Source of the DNA: JAFGGG01 sp964634205
GTDB lineage: Bacteria > Spirochaetota > Spirochaetia > SZUA-6 > RPPD01
Direction: 5' to 3'
Length of the DNA stretch: 64,000 nucleotides
NCBI GenBank assembly: GCA_964634205.1
Contig: CAZWKE010000002.1
Location: forward strand, 1-64,000
Shown: piece after piece, positions 53,622 through 62,587 of the stretch
Numbering within the stretch: position 1 is the stretch's first letter
Layout of the letters: every line of letters begins with the position of its first letter
The notes under the pieces: generated by a model
Databases searched by the model: none
The model's input: only the letters and a program-made list of their open reading frames with translations
What the model was told of the DNA's origin: nothing
Translations under genes and position numbers: made by a program

Positions 53622-55430
53622 GTGAATAGCTGTATCAAGATTATGTGCGCGGTAATAACGGTTTCCGCTTTTTTTACCACGGATTCCAGTCCTCAAACCG
53701 TGAATGCCGGACCGCGCGTAGATTTCGGCGCGCGCCTGGAGCTGAAGCATATGGTGTATGACGGGGCCGGGCAGGACGCGGACGGTTTCAGGCAGTACTT
53801 CATCCGTATGCCCGAAACACTCAAGCCTGCACTCTATACCTGTTATTTTCAGTTAAAAGACCTGGTGCCCGCTGATTTTGAACGGTTGGCACAGGAGCTG
53901 CGGTATTACCAAACCAACTATAACGTTTACCTGATACCACAGATCGGCCTCTCCATGACCTATGGTCTGTCCAACGGCCAGGGCAGCCTCTGTTACGATA
54001 AGGAGGTGGCCGCCGGTCTGTATGACGATAAGATAGCACTTCTCTGCCGCCTGCTTGACGGTCTGGGGCATCCCGCTTTTTTACGCATCGGGGTGGAGTT
54101 TAACGGCCTTGGTTTCTATGGGTATACCCCCGAACCTTATGTGAAGGCCTTTAAGAAAATAACCGACGCGGTACGGCGGAATCATCTTGAGGTGGCCACG
54201 GTCTGGAACGCGGCCTATATCTGGCGGCAGTCCGGAGGGTATACCCTGGACAACAGGAAATACCGGTATATGAGCTATTACCCGGGGGATGAGTATGTGG
54301 ACTGGTGGGGCTTAAGTTTGTTTATCCCCCAGGTGATGGACAGCAGGGTCACCAGGGAGTTTCTGGAGAATGCCGCCGCGCACAAAAAACCCGTGATGAT
54401 TGCCGAGACTACCCCCCTCAGGATAGGCACCACCGACGGGGAGCGGGACTGGAATGCCTGGTTTCGTCCGTATTTTTCGTTCATAGAAAGCAATCCTGTA
54501 ATCAAGGCTCTCTGTTATATAAACTGGGACTGGGCGGCCAAAAGCAGGGAATATCACCTGCCCTGGGCGGACTGGGGCGACTGCAGGCTGGAGGCGAATG
54601 AGGTGGTGGCCGGACTTTACCAAAAAAAGATGCGGGAAGCACTCTATTTCCACGGGAGTGATGAAAAAGCGCTGCGCAGGGCCATGGGGATAAAGGATTC
54701 CCGCCCGCCGGGCCGTGTGTCCTCACTCAAGGCACGGTTTAAAACGTATAGTGTGGATATCTCATGGCAGCCGGCCGGGGACGATACGGGAATTGCCCGC
54801 TATGAAATTTTTAAAGACAATTCCTTCCTGGGCGTAACGGGTCAAATCTCATTTGTTGACAATTACCCTGAAGCGGGTTCGGTTTCTGATTACTCGGTAA
54901 AGGCCGTGGACAAGGGCGGAAATTACGGGGCGGAAGTTCATACCGCCAGGGTCAGCCTTCCGCAAAGCATAGACAAAGTGCGGGGAGGTGATTTCGAATC
55001 AAAGAAGGGGGAGTGGACGGTGCGGGTATGGGAGGGAGGACGGATGAGGTTTACCCGTGACACGCACAATCCGCTTGCCGGCAGCGGCTCGGCCGCTCTG
55101 TATGTGGAGCACGGCACCGGCACGAACTGGCACACGCAGTTCAGTTACTTTCTAAAAAGCTTTAAGGGTATGAAGTATACCTTGATGTTTACCGTCAGGG
55201 CCGACGCGTCCGCGGAAATAGACGTGATGCTGCAGCAGGCACACGATCCCTATCATTCCATTTTATCACAAACAATTACGGCGGGACCTGAGGCCAAAAC
55301 CTATAAGTTTACAAACAGTATTCCGGCCGCCGATGATTCGCTCTTTCTTACTTTTATGTGCGGCAGGGCGGACCGGCGCACCATTTGGCTGGACGACATC
55401 CGGTTGGTTGAAACAAAAAGATCAAAATAA
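53622..55430 (+). CDS. Secreted GH26-like glycosidase with Fn3 and CBM4/9-like domains
   Basis: A 602-aa exported enzyme beginning at the GTG at 53622, five bases after GGGAGG. The catalytic barrel (about 35-340) has Glu in LRIGVEFNG (E159) and MIAETTP (E262), positions fitting a clan GH-A retaining enzyme; the VEFNG / VWNA pattern is closest to GH26 in my memory, whose members include beta-mannanases. An Fn3 domain (about 358-448) and a CBM4/9-like beta sandwich (about 455-600, GGDFES to WLDDIRLVE) follow. Substrate is not certain. It leads a plus-strand run of three exported proteins. Confidence 0.75.
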   Translation: MNSCIKIMCAVITVSAFFTTDSSPQTVNAGPRVDFGARLELKHMVYDGAGQDADGFRQYFIRMPETLKPALYTCYFQLKDLVPADFERLAQELRYYQTNYNVYLIPQIGLSMTYGLSNGQGSLCYDKEVAAGLYDDKIALLCRLLDGLGHPAFLRIGVEFNGLGFYGYTPEPYVKAFKKITDAVRRNHLEVATVWNAAYIWRQSGGYTLDNRKYRYMSYYPGDEYVDWWGLSLFIPQVMDSRVTREFLENAAAHKKPVMIAETTPLRIGTTDGERDWNAWFRPYFSFIESNPVIKALCYINWDWAAKSREYHLPWADWGDCRLEANEVVAGLYQKKMREALYFHGSDEKALRRAMGIKDSRPPGRVSSLKARFKTYSVDISWQPAGDDTGIARYEIFKDNSFLGVTGQISFVDNYPEAGSVSDYSVKAVDKGGNYGAEVHTARVSLPQSIDKVRGGDFESKKGEWTVRVWEGGRMRFTRDTHNPLAGSGSAALYVEHGTGTNWHTQFSYFLKSFKGMKYTLMFTVRADASAEIDVMLQQAHDPYHSILSQTITAGPEAKTYKFTNSIPAADDSLFLTFMCGRADRRTIWLDDIRLVETKRSK

Positions 55431-55447
55431 ACCATATGGAGGTATGT

Positions 55448-56206
55448 ATGCATGTGAAACGAACAAGAAGAATAATAATACTGTTAGGAGGGGTTGCTTT
55501 ATTATTTTCTTTGAATTTTTTTCTTAACCCGGAGGACGTTGCTGATAAAGACTTCCTGTTTCCGGAAAAAAATTTTGAAACCCCGGAGGCGGCGATCAAT
55601 CATTTTGTCGTCCGGCTGGCCGCCAATGACCTTCCCGGTGCGTTTGAGGCCTGCGCCGTCAATGAAGGTGATAAATTTGATTTTAAGGCCATGACCGAAA
55701 GATTGGATGCCATAGTCTTATACGGAATGCTCTCGCCCTCACAGTCGCCTGTTCTGGCCCAGGTGAACCGGATTGCCATTCTGTCCCGCCTGGCCAACCA
55801 GGTGAAGTTCATGCTCTACAGCATGTTGACTGATATTTCCTTTGACGGAAGGATAATTCCCGATCCGGATGAACAAATGGTCGATTCGTTTATCAAAGAC
55901 GCGGACTCACGCAAGTTGGCCGGGCTGACCGTCGAAAAAATCAGGCTCCCCGCGCCTGCAAAGATTTACAACAGTGAACGAGCAAAGAAATCGTTCATGA
56001 AGAATGCTCGGTGTTACGGAGCTGACGATGCAGCCGAACGCCTGGTTTTATACCGGCTGAACGATGCTTATTTCGCCGGAGGTATACACCTCCTCAAATA
56101 CGGAAAATACTGGCGCATAGACAGTCTTAGCTCAGCCTATGCGGGGATGCCTGCCATGGGGAATGTGAAGAGAATAACCCGGGAGCAGTTTGATGAAGTT
56201 TACTGA
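55448..56206 (+). CDS. Exported hypothetical protein between two glycosidases
   Basis: A 252-aa protein from the ATG at 55448, which follows GGAGG; an ATG at 55436 lies before the ribosome binding site. An N-terminal hydrophobic segment (about 7-24) suggests a signal anchor. The remainder is alpha/beta with FETPEAAINHFVVRLAANDLPGAFEAC, the pattern of a small NTF2/DUF4878-like accessory fold (weak). It starts 17 bases after the GH26-like gene and ends just before the next glycosidase, so they are probably co-expressed. Confidence 0.6.
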   Translation: MHVKRTRRIIILLGGVALLFSLNFFLNPEDVADKDFLFPEKNFETPEAAINHFVVRLAANDLPGAFEACAVNEGDKFDFKAMTERLDAIVLYGMLSPSQSPVLAQVNRIAILSRLANQVKFMLYSMLTDISFDGRIIPDPDEQMVDSFIKDADSRKLAGLTVEKIRLPAPAKIYNSERAKKSFMKNARCYGADDAAERLVLYRLNDAYFAGGIHLLKYGKYWRIDSLSSAYAGMPAMGNVKRITREQFDEVY

Positions 56207-56237
56207 TTCTATTATAATTCTTAAGAGGAGATACCGT

Positions 56238-57581
56238 ATGAAAAAGAGAAATCAAGTTATTATCGTGGGATTCATTATGGTAATCTTCGGTATTATAACA
56301 AGCTGTAAACTTGAGAAAAACCAAGGATCAATCAATATCAAAATTGATGAGGACACGGTCGTCAATGATGTTCCCGCTGCTATGTTCGGTTTCAACTATT
56401 GGTCGTGGGTGCCTACCTGGGGAAACCCGGTGAACGGCACGGAAAAATTAATGGCTCCCCTCAAAATTAAATTACTGCGCTTCGGCGGGATCAACAATGA
56501 TGTGGACTGGCCCGATCCGGTTGACGCACAGGCGATCGGTAATTTTATCGATTATTGCAGGGCAATCGGGGCCGAGCCAGTGCTCCAATTGCCGGTAGCC
56601 CGGTATAAAACCAATAATGAACGCATTAGCAGAGCGCTCCTGATGATACGGACCGCAATGAAAAAAACGACCCTGAAATACGTTTCAATAGGCAATGAAC
56701 CGGATATGTACAGCCGGGAGCTTGCCGATAACAAGAATTATAACGTGGCGTATTTACATGGATTCGGAGTCAAGCGGTACATCGAAGATTTCAATGCGAT
56801 TGCCGGCGCGGTAAAGGCAAAATACCCGGGTATTAAAATAATCGGCCTGGATTTATCCTATAATCTTACATGGATCCCTCAATTCGTCAAAGCATGCGCA
56901 CACAACCTGGATTATATTTCGGTTCATTATTATCCCTTTGATGCGGCCCAGTCAACCTACGGGAATGCGAAAAGAAATATCAAGGACATCCAAAAATTCT
57001 ATAGCAAGGTCTTGAAAGCAATTAAAAATAATGCTCACGGGAAGTCGATACCCTTGATTATCGGTGAAACGAATCTTTCCTGGAATGGTGACCCGAAGCT
57101 TCCGCCCCGGGATGCCGCACCGGGCAGTTTCAGTGCGGGGTTATGGATGGCCGACATGATCGGGGTGTCCACCGCCCAGGAAGGGATTTATTCCATAATG
57201 CCGTGGAGTATCAGGGAAGGTTGGACCCTCGGATTCATTGACGCAAATATGAATCCAAAACCTGTATACTATGTGTATAAAATGTTTTCTTCCATGAATC
57301 TGTCAAAATTGATTTTTTGGGATAATGTTAGCGACAATATCAGAATATACGGCTATAAAAACAGTCACGGAGATATTCTTTTATATATCGTGAACTGGCA
57401 AAAAACCGGCTCTCAATCGATTAATGTTGAAATCACCGGGTCGGGGAAAAATATTGATTTCGCCTATGAGTGTGAACCCTGGTCCTTGACCTGTCTGAAA
57501 ATCGGTTCCAATGGACAAAAAAAGGCCTATGTATACGCTGAAGCTGATTACTCCAACGGTATCAGAGAATCGGCTTTCTAA
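56238..57581 (+). CDS. Lipoprotein glycosidase of clan GH-A (GH44/GH39-like)
   Basis: A 447-aa enzyme from the ATG at 56238, preceded by AGAGGAG. Lipobox GIITSC (C23). The barrel has LLRFGGINNDVDW near 79-91, acid/base Glu in GNEPDMY (E154) and a nucleophile candidate in IIGETNLSW (E277). The layout resembles GH44 or GH39/GH79-type retaining enzymes; I cannot choose safely. A short C-terminal beta domain (about 365-447) ends the protein. It probably attacks a beta-glucan or hemicellulose together with the GH26-like enzyme upstream. Confidence 0.7.
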   Translation: MKKRNQVIIVGFIMVIFGIITSCKLEKNQGSINIKIDEDTVVNDVPAAMFGFNYWSWVPTWGNPVNGTEKLMAPLKIKLLRFGGINNDVDWPDPVDAQAIGNFIDYCRAIGAEPVLQLPVARYKTNNERISRALLMIRTAMKKTTLKYVSIGNEPDMYSRELADNKNYNVAYLHGFGVKRYIEDFNAIAGAVKAKYPGIKIIGLDLSYNLTWIPQFVKACAHNLDYISVHYYPFDAAQSTYGNAKRNIKDIQKFYSKVLKAIKNNAHGKSIPLIIGETNLSWNGDPKLPPRDAAPGSFSAGLWMADMIGVSTAQEGIYSIMPWSIREGWTLGFIDANMNPKPVYYVYKMFSSMNLSKLIFWDNVSDNIRIYGYKNSHGDILLYIVNWQKTGSQSINVEITGSGKNIDFAYECEPWSLTCLKIGSNGQKKAYVYAEADYSNGIRESAF

Positions 57582-57600
57582 TGTACAGGTTGGGCATTAG

Positions 57601-58182
57601 ATGCAAAGGAGAAACCGCATAAAAAAGCAGCGGCGCGGGCTCCCGCCCAAAACATTCATCAAATTCCCGTTTTTCCCGGTGATGATCCTGCCGTTCATTT
57701 GTCTTTGTTTGATATACGGGGACAACAGCGCGGTCCGGAACATCCGGAATCAATACAATGACATCAAAAAACAGATCGGTTCACGGTTCCTCTACCATGA
57801 CCGTCTGGACGTAAACCCGGAAAACAGCCCGTGGCCCAGCCTGGGAAATTATCGGGCGGTCTATGACATCTATTACCGGCTGAAGGAAATCAATGAGGAG
57901 ATGCCGCGGGATAAATGCGTGCTCCTGATTCGGGTACATGAAGAGGCTGCCGTCCATGAGATCACCAAGGAGTACCTATTCAACCCGGGCGGGGAACTTA
58001 TTTTCTATTATACTCGCGATGAAAAGGAGCAGCGTTTCTACTTTTCCGGAGAAACCTTGATTGCTTATGCCGCGGATGACGTTCTGTACGAAAATGATGC
58101 GGCTGCTCATATCGACATGCGGACGGTTGCCTTTATTTTAAAAAGAGCGCATACGCTGGCCGCGTTTTTCGAAGCTCTGTAA
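57601..58182 (+). CDS. Hypothetical protein with a single membrane anchor
   Basis: A 193-aa protein with a very basic start (RRNRIKKQRRG), a hydrophobic segment (about 24-41) and an extracytoplasmic tail. The tail has charged, mixed secondary structure with no motif I know. It follows the GH44-like gene by 19 bases, so may belong to that transcript. Function unknown. Confidence 0.55.
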   Translation: MQRRNRIKKQRRGLPPKTFIKFPFFPVMILPFICLCLIYGDNSAVRNIRNQYNDIKKQIGSRFLYHDRLDVNPENSPWPSLGNYRAVYDIYYRLKEINEEMPRDKCVLLIRVHEEAAVHEITKEYLFNPGGELIFYYTRDEKEQRFYFSGETLIAYAADDVLYENDAAAHIDMRTVAFILKRAHTLAAFFEAL

Positions 58183-58324
58183 TAATTGGGGCCAAGGTTC
58201 ACGGCGCCTGTGCATCCGGGCCGACTATAATCATCAGATCTTGTATCTGCATAAGAAACCTTCTATATACATTAAATCCGTCGTACGAAGTAATAACCAA
58301 AAAAAATAATCCGGACAATTACGC

Positions 58325-58350
58325 TTTTACAACTTTTTACCTTCTTTTAC
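58325..58350 (+). promoter_or_regulatory. Three TTTTAC repeats with 10-bp period
   Basis: TTTTAC occurs at 58325-58330, 58335-58340 and 58345-58350, exactly one helical turn apart, 80-100 bases upstream of the SIMPL gene. This spacing suits side-by-side binding of a response regulator. The remaining gap 58183-58427 is AT-rich with no gene. Confidence 0.4.
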
Positions 58351-58427
58351 CATTCTGTGACAACTCCTGCGGCGAATTACCGCATAATCACTTTGTACTA
58401 TATAAATTCATTTTTAAGGAGAAATCT

Positions 58428-59168
58428 ATGAAAGAGTCTACGGGCAGAATATTAATTATCGGTGTAATAGCCGCGGTCGGGCTTTTTATGCTTTCGTCCA
58501 AAAACGGACAAGCGGGCGAGCCGAGGCTTATTTCCGTGGTAGGAGAAGCGGAGGTAAAGGTAGTCCCTGACCAGATTGTTTTTTGCGTTGGGGCGGGCAC
58601 CCGGAATAAGGTGTTGCAGACGGCCAGAGAGGAAAATGATCGAATCGTAAAAAAGGTCATGCAGGTGGCCAAGCGCTTTAACATCGAAGCGAAAGACATA
58701 ATGACGAACTACCTGAATGTGGCGCCGTATTACACGGACCGTCACGACCGCGGAACACCGGTAATTAATGGCTATAACGTCTATAAACAAATTTCCATTA
58801 CCCTGATACGGGTTGATCGGTTTGAAGAATTTTTATGTGAGCTTTTAAATACCGGAATCAATTACGTGTATCACATCCAGTTCCGTACCACAAAATTAAA
58901 CGAGTACCGGGAACAGGCCCGCTCACTGGCGCTGCAGGCCGCAGCGCACAAGGCATCTGCAATGGCAGAGCAGCTGGGCCAAAAAAGCGGACGCCCCTAT
59001 TCCATCAGTGAATGGCAGCCCGAGAGAAACCGGCTGAACCGTGACAGCTACCTACTGACGAATATGACGGTAAACGCGAACAGCCGGAATACGGCGGAGA
59101 TGGCCGCCACGGCGTTGGGGCAGATAACGGTGAAGGAGACCGTACTGGTAAGCTTTGAGCTGGAATAG
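58428..59168 (+). CDS. SIMPL-domain (DUF541) exported protein
   Basis: A 246-aa protein with an N-terminal signal/anchor (ILIIGVIAAVGLFML) and a full SIMPL/DUF541 domain: ISVVGEAEVKVVPDQI, GYNVYKQISITLIRVDRFEE, and the helical segment ALQAAAHKASAMAEQLG. The domain forms oligomeric shells in the envelope; some members help resist oxidative stress. TAAGGAG lies before the ATG. Stand-alone gene. Confidence 0.9.
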   Translation: MKESTGRILIIGVIAAVGLFMLSSKNGQAGEPRLISVVGEAEVKVVPDQIVFCVGAGTRNKVLQTAREENDRIVKKVMQVAKRFNIEAKDIMTNYLNVAPYYTDRHDRGTPVINGYNVYKQISITLIRVDRFEEFLCELLNTGINYVYHIQFRTTKLNEYREQARSLALQAAAHKASAMAEQLGQKSGRPYSISEWQPERNRLNRDSYLLTNMTVNANSRNTAEMAATALGQITVKETVLVSFELE

Positions 59169-59207
59169 CTGTTCGGACGATATTACGGATTGCCTTACGA
59201 TTGTTCC

Positions 59208-59256
59208 CCGGCCCGCGGGCCGGGGACGGGTTGCCGCCATTTCGGCCCGCGGGCCG
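59208..59256. repeat. Pair of GC palindromes after the SIMPL gene
   Basis: CCGGCCCGCGGGCCGG (59208-59223) is a perfect 16-bp palindrome and its 14-bp core recurs at 59243-59256. They can form two hairpins or pair with each other. They lie 40-90 bases past the SIMPL stop and may end its transcript, although no T-run follows. Confidence 0.55.
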
Positions 59257-59363
59257 GTGGATGAAATCAAAAAATCCCAGGTGTTTCTTGTTCATGATAG
59301 GTCTCCGTCATTCCTTCCGCATGATACTTGACACCAAAAAACAGATATACATACTATCAGAGG

Positions 59364-59873
59364 ATGAGTATATTGAAAATAAACGTGAATTATTTTTTTA
59401 TGGTGTTTTGTCTGCTGTCGCTTTTCTTCTCCTGCGTCACGAATCAGGATGCCGTGCCGTACCTGTCTCGATTTGATTTTGACGGCGACGGGAAGAACGA
59501 CAAGATTATGTATACGTTCAGCGGCGGCGGGCACTGCTGTTATCGGATCAGCCTGTTTTTAAGCTCGTCCCGAATCACCTATGAGTTTCCTTTTAATATC
59601 GACGGGGGCTATATCAAGGGTTTGGATAACAGCAACCCCAATACGTTTTACATAGCCGATTATGACCATGACGGGTTGCCTGAAATATTCCTGAAAATAC
59701 AGACCTATAACGATGAACCGCTTGCCATTCCGCGGGAATGGAGGGAGAAGTACCAGATCAGCTCCCATTATATCCTTATAGAATATGAAGATAACGGGAT
59801 ATTGGTGAAAGACTATGCGCCGGTTCCGGAAACCAAGAAATACCGACCGTCGTCTCCCCGGCGGAAAAATTAA
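59364..59873 (+). CDS. Lipoprotein with Ca-binding-type DxDxDG repeats
   Basis: About 169 aa from the ATG at 59364. The N-terminus is a lipoprotein signal (LLSLFFSC). DFDGDGKNDKIM and DYDHDGLPEIFLK are FG-GAP/VCBS-type loops that often bind calcium in beta-propellers. Two loops are too few for a full propeller. The start is not certain, since AGAGG abuts the ATG. Function unknown. Confidence 0.6.
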   Translation: MSILKINVNYFFMVFCLLSLFFSCVTNQDAVPYLSRFDFDGDGKNDKIMYTFSGGGHCCYRISLFLSSSRITYEFPFNIDGGYIKGLDNSNPNTFYIADYDHDGLPEIFLKIQTYNDEPLAIPREWREKYQISSHYILIEYEDNGILVKDYAPVPETKKYRPSSPRRKN

Positions 59874-59928
59874 TTGAAGCACGATGTATTCTGGGGTACA
59901 CTTAAAATCAAAAAGCAAGGGAGCAAGC

Positions 59929-60513
59929 ATGTCCGGAGTAAAAAACAAAGCGTATGAGATGAAAGGGGCCCTTACCCGGTATGAATATATAAATTTCATG
60001 GGAAGAACTGCCGCCACTCTTTTTCTGGAAAGGGCGTATGCGGAAACGCAGCTCTCCAAAACAGAGGCCAAGTCATTGTTTGCGGACACACTCTGTTTCC
60101 AGTTTTGGCTTACCGCGGTGTACGTCAATTATATCTTCATGCAAAAATACAGGTACTCAAAGGAATATTTCCAGGAGATCGGCGGGTTGATCGCGAAGCA
60201 TTATCATAACTATTGCCGTGAAGTAACCTCCTGTGATGAAAAAACCGCCAAAGCTTTGTTGATAGAATTGAACCGCTCGTACCAGCGCTACAGCGCGCTC
60301 ATGGATAAAAAATTGGATGAGATGCGGCCCGCGGATTTTAATGCCCACGGCATGCAGGCCCTGGCCGGTTTTTTTGTACACGCGATAAAACAAAACTATG
60401 ACATAGATGAAAACACACTGATCCTATATTTTACCGCGATGATTGAAGAGGCGGTTGAGTGCGTGCGGGACAGGATGAAGAAAGTAAAGAAGATCAAGGA
60501 GAATAAAACGTAA
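59929..60513 (+). CDS. Hypothetical helical protein
   Basis: A 194-aa soluble protein from the ATG at 59929, which follows GGGAG; an upstream ATG at 59884 lacks a ribosome binding site. It is largely helical with conserved-looking His/Tyr/Cys (KHYHNYCREV). The C-terminus is Lys-rich. No family recognised. Confidence 0.55.
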   Translation: MSGVKNKAYEMKGALTRYEYINFMGRTAATLFLERAYAETQLSKTEAKSLFADTLCFQFWLTAVYVNYIFMQKYRYSKEYFQEIGGLIAKHYHNYCREVTSCDEKTAKALLIELNRSYQRYSALMDKKLDEMRPADFNAHGMQALAGFFVHAIKQNYDIDENTLILYFTAMIEEAVECVRDRMKKVKKIKENKT

Positions 60514-61009
60514 TATACCACAGCGGGCGGATAAGCGCGACGATGATCCCGGTTTTTAAGGAGTTTAACCGCAAAATGTATAGCCCCTTTATTTCGGTTT
60601 CCCGAGTAGAAACCTCCAGGCCGGGATGACAAACCTCCTAAATCGGCCTAAACCGGTAACTATTCTTACCGGCATTAATCATCAAATAATAGAAAAAATT
60701 ATAATCCATCCGAGCCGGATGGGACCACTTTAGAGCCAATTTTCGCCCTACGCTGATGATTCCTTCTCCCAAACTCCTTCCAATTTCAATCTTAGCACGG
60801 TAGAACGGACGTATCAACCAAAATCCTGAAATCCAATTTTAGAAAGACGATCCTCTCCCCTGAATAATGCGCATTCGAAGAGGGTTTTGGATTTTCCGGT
60901 GTTAAGAAAAAGATCAAACCCGGAATTAAATATTTTTTTACTAGAGACCGCCTTTTTACTTTCTTTTCAAGTGAACAGCAAAAATATCATTTTTGTTTTT
61001 ACACAAAAC
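60514..61009. other. 496-base AT-rich gap with a possible gene remnant
   Basis: No supported gene. A hairpin CCGGTAA/TTACCGG sits near 60650-60675. On the minus strand 60638-60838 is open for about 67 codons and reads like a protein (RPFYRAKIEIGRSLGEG; HPARMDYNFFYYLMINAG), but it has no start codon or ribosome binding site, so it may be a relic of an unknown gene. GGACCACT, the core of the repeat at 34 and 7691, appears once here. Confidence 0.4.
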
Positions 61010-61741
61010 TCATTTTATAGCTAAAAATCCCTCGAAGCATATGTATCTCATAACCGGTAAAATATCTACAAAACCGGCTCTCTTCAACATATCGATATTG
61101 GCCTGTTCGGAAAAAGGCTCCAACACCCCTTTTAGGCTTCTTTTTTTGTTGATTATTTCTATAGGATCATATCCCTTTTCCAATTTGTAATCTTCATACA
61201 GCGCAGTCATGTAATCCTGGAATCTCGCATCACAGGCCCGTACCTTTTCAAACATGATAAAAGCGCCGCCCCACTTCAATGCGCTGAATATTTTGTTTAC
61301 GAGCTGCTGTCTCTGGCTTGGTCTGATGAACTGCACGGTATAGTAAGAGACGATACAATCGCTTTCTTCGAATTTAAAAGCATTAATATCCTCGCAGGCA
61401 AAATCGAGATTGTGCAATCTGTAATTTTTCTTTGCCGCCCGTACCATCTCATGCTCTTTTTCTATGCCTATGAACTGAGCATTTCTAAATTCATGGTGCT
61501 TAGCTAAATTATGGGTCAAGAGTCCCATAGACGAACCTATATCATAACAGACTGAGGCATCTTTAATAAAAAAATCACTAAGCGCTACTACCAGTTTGTG
61601 ACCTTCATGATAGAAGGGTATAGATTTTTCAATATGTTCTTGGAAGTGTGTTACCGTCTGCCCGTCGAATTTCCAGTTCGCATTTTTTGATTGTATACCG
61701 TCGCCCGCATCACTACTCATCTTTTTATCCATTTCAGCCAT
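61010..61741 (-). CDS. CmoA-like SAM-dependent methyltransferase
   Basis: A 243-aa soluble methyltransferase. The Rossmann SAM loop is CYDIGSSMG (90-98), with IGIEKEHEM as the ribose-binding strand and FIMFEK. The N-terminus (FDGQTVTHFQEHIEKSIPFY) and C-terminus (YICFEGFLAIK) match the CmoA carboxy-SAM synthase group, but the key carboxy-SAM Arg cannot be confirmed by eye. It lies 15 bases after the ICMT-like gene on the same strand. Substrate unknown. Confidence 0.8.
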   Translation of the reverse strand: MAEMDKKMSSDAGDGIQSKNANWKFDGQTVTHFQEHIEKSIPFYHEGHKLVVALSDFFIKDASVCYDIGSSMGLLTHNLAKHHEFRNAQFIGIEKEHEMVRAAKKNYRLHNLDFACEDINAFKFEESDCIVSYYTVQFIRPSQRQQLVNKIFSALKWGGAFIMFEKVRACDARFQDYMTALYEDYKLEKGYDPIEIINKKRSLKGVLEPFSEQANIDMLKRAGFVDILPVMRYICFEGFLAIK

Positions 61742-61756
61742 TGTTTACATTGGTTC

Positions 61757-62449
61757 TCAATTGGGGAACAATCGGGGCACCCGGCTGGCATATGCCTGAT
61801 ACTCTTCCCCAAAATGAAGCGCCAGTTCCTTGTCTTCGATTACTGCCAGCAACCAGAAGGCTATGGTAAACATGACCCAGTTGGCCATAGCCACCGCCGG
61901 ATTCCAGGTCTGTATAGTCCCGGTTCCCCACTGTGCAGCTGGAAATAAGACCGCAGAAAAAAAAGTGATGCCGATGGCGGAGAGAAACTGGGGGTGGCGC
62001 ACAATACCGTAAGGGCCTGTGGTAATGAGCGTATCCTTTAAACTGCGGTACATATATGATTTTCGGAGTCCTAAAACAAATATAGCCCAGGCACCGAATC
62101 CTAAAGAAAGCAGCATTCCCAGGATGCTCATAATATTAATCCAAAACATGATTTCCGGTCCGCTAGATTTATTCCAGCCCAAATATAATAGCCAATAATC
62201 AAAATCCATCTCCGTCAAATTGAAAGCAGGCTTAATTGAATTCACGGCCATCCAGCCGAGAACGATTAAAATAATGGCAAGGGGCCTCATTATTGCGGAA
62301 AAAATATAATAAAGCCTGCCCCAGCGCCCGGCCAGCTGATGGGTGAAACGGGTAAGCCCCAGAAAAACCACACCGCTTAACCAGATAAGCGGGGCAAAGT
62401 TATGTAATGGCTCAAGCCACGGTAGATAAAAAGGTATTAAAGGGAAAAT
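61757..62449 (-). CDS. ICMT/PEMT-like integral membrane methyltransferase, probable ATT start
   Basis: A membrane methyltransferase of the isoprenylcysteine/phospholipid type with about five TM segments and the SAM motif GPYGIVRHPQF near the C-terminal third. The first ATG/GTG-type codon, GTG at 62371, cuts into the first membrane segment. A strong AGGAGG lies at 62463-62458, 8 bases before an ATT at 62449; the frame from there adds MFPLIPFYLPWLEPLHNFAP, a natural first helix. I therefore propose an ATT start (231 codons). The downstream gene encodes a second methyltransferase. Confidence 0.75.
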   Translation of the reverse strand: MFPLIPFYLPWLEPLHNFAPLIWLSGVVFLGLTRFTHQLAGRWGRLYYIFSAIMRPLAIILIVLGWMAVNSIKPAFNLTEMDFDYWLLYLGWNKSSGPEIMFWINIMSILGMLLSLGFGAWAIFVLGLRKSYMYRSLKDTLITTGPYGIVRHPQFLSAIGITFFSAVLFPAAQWGTGTIQTWNPAVAMANWVMFTIAFWLLAVIEDKELALHFGEEYQAYASRVPRLFPN

Positions 62450-62587
62450 TGCGCTTTCCTCCTTTAAACTGGAACTCTCACAGTATAAAACGCGCGAGTT
62501 GTTTAATCAAGAGCTGTTTAATCAAGAGCTTGATTCTTTTTCCCGCATAATCTAAAATGTGTGCACTTTATACAGAGATGGTGCAAT

